The notes beneath the pieces were generated by a model that did no database searches, was not told the origin of the DNA, and was given only the letters and a program-made list of their open reading frames with translations. Position numbers and translations under genes: made by a program. From assembly GCF_007748195.1 (NCBI RefSeq), contig NZ_CP037920.1:5299800-5363799 (forward strand): DNA of 64,000 nt. The letters are read 5' to 3'. Positions 63,955 to 64,000 of the stretch are shown here, one piece after another; positions within the stretch are counted from its first letter, which is position 1, and each line of letters starts with the position of its first letter. Source of the DNA: Gimesia aquarii (lineage in GTDB: Bacteria; Planctomycetota; Planctomycetia; Planctomycetales; Planctomycetaceae).

Positions 63955-64000
63955 TTTTTATTCTCTTGTTATTTGTTGTCAAAAAAGTACGCTACAAACA

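Noticed and set aside
1..64000. CRISPR arrays, insertion sequences, prophage or tRNA attachment sites
   Set aside because: No spaced direct-repeat series, transposase or integrase, phage structural gene or tRNA-like element was found on reading.

Overview
The window looks like chromosome of a planctomycete, most like the Gimesia/Planctomyces group. This is inferred from protein families only. The clues are two DUF1549/DUF1553 + DUF1501 cassettes, a DUF1559 pseudopilin-like protein followed by a small lipoprotein, many Tat or Sec signal peptides, c-type heme motifs on unusual proteins, and an ECF sigma factor next to a Ser/Thr kinase. I see no rRNA, tRNA, CRISPR array, insertion sequence or prophage.

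Layout. 1-8.6 kb: two facing cassettes of secreted DUF1553 and DUF1501 proteins, the second with an alpha/beta hydrolase. 9-19.2 kb: DUF1559 protein and lipoprotein, ABC exporter, di-heme peroxidase, P1B-type metal ATPase, esterase, beta-lactamase-fold hydrolase and a DoxX-like protein. 19.5-25.8 kb: a respiratory operon with stop/start overlaps (CuA subunit II with a c-heme, a subunit I-III fusion, CtaG, a small membrane protein, Rieske protein, and cytochrome b with a C-terminal c-heme), followed by an FMN glutamate-synthase-like protein. 28-33.6 kb: a receiver-kinase protein, an ECF sigma factor, a Ser/Thr kinase with a periplasmic c-heme sensor domain, and a divergent Tat-secreted protein. 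The intergenic region between the last two carries two copies of one palindrome in opposite orientation.

34-37 kb: two DNA-alkylation glycosylase genes (AlkC-like and AlkD-like) around a WYL regulator. 37-40.7 kb: a BlaI/BlaR1 pair with a clear palindrome in its promoter, beside a C45-family acyltransferase-like protein. 41-47 kb: a heme-c protein with a terpenoid-cyclase-like fold, a deiodinase-like thioredoxin-fold protein, a bacterial SABATH-type methyltransferase, MsrB and SelO. 47.5-50.7 kb: a GntR / ABC ATPase / permease operon with a dyad in its promoter. 50.9-53.4 kb: an unknown secreted protein and a SelA-like PLP enzyme.

53.8-58.9 kb: a compact stress and regulation island. A NarL-type response regulator and a PAS/HisKA_3 kinase bracket genes for a rhodanese, a BON protein, Hsp20 and CsrA. 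Related TAGGG-N5-CCCTA dyads lie in three of its intergenic regions and suggest a local regulon. 59-62.3 kb: a MoxR ATPase and VWA-domain pair. 62.4-64 kb: two small exported proteins.

The most promising candidates for undescribed biology are the heme-sensor kinase / ECF locus with its paired palindromes, the 54-58 kb island with its repeated dyad, and the bacterial SABATH methyltransferase. All functions are assigned by reading motifs; no database search was run.
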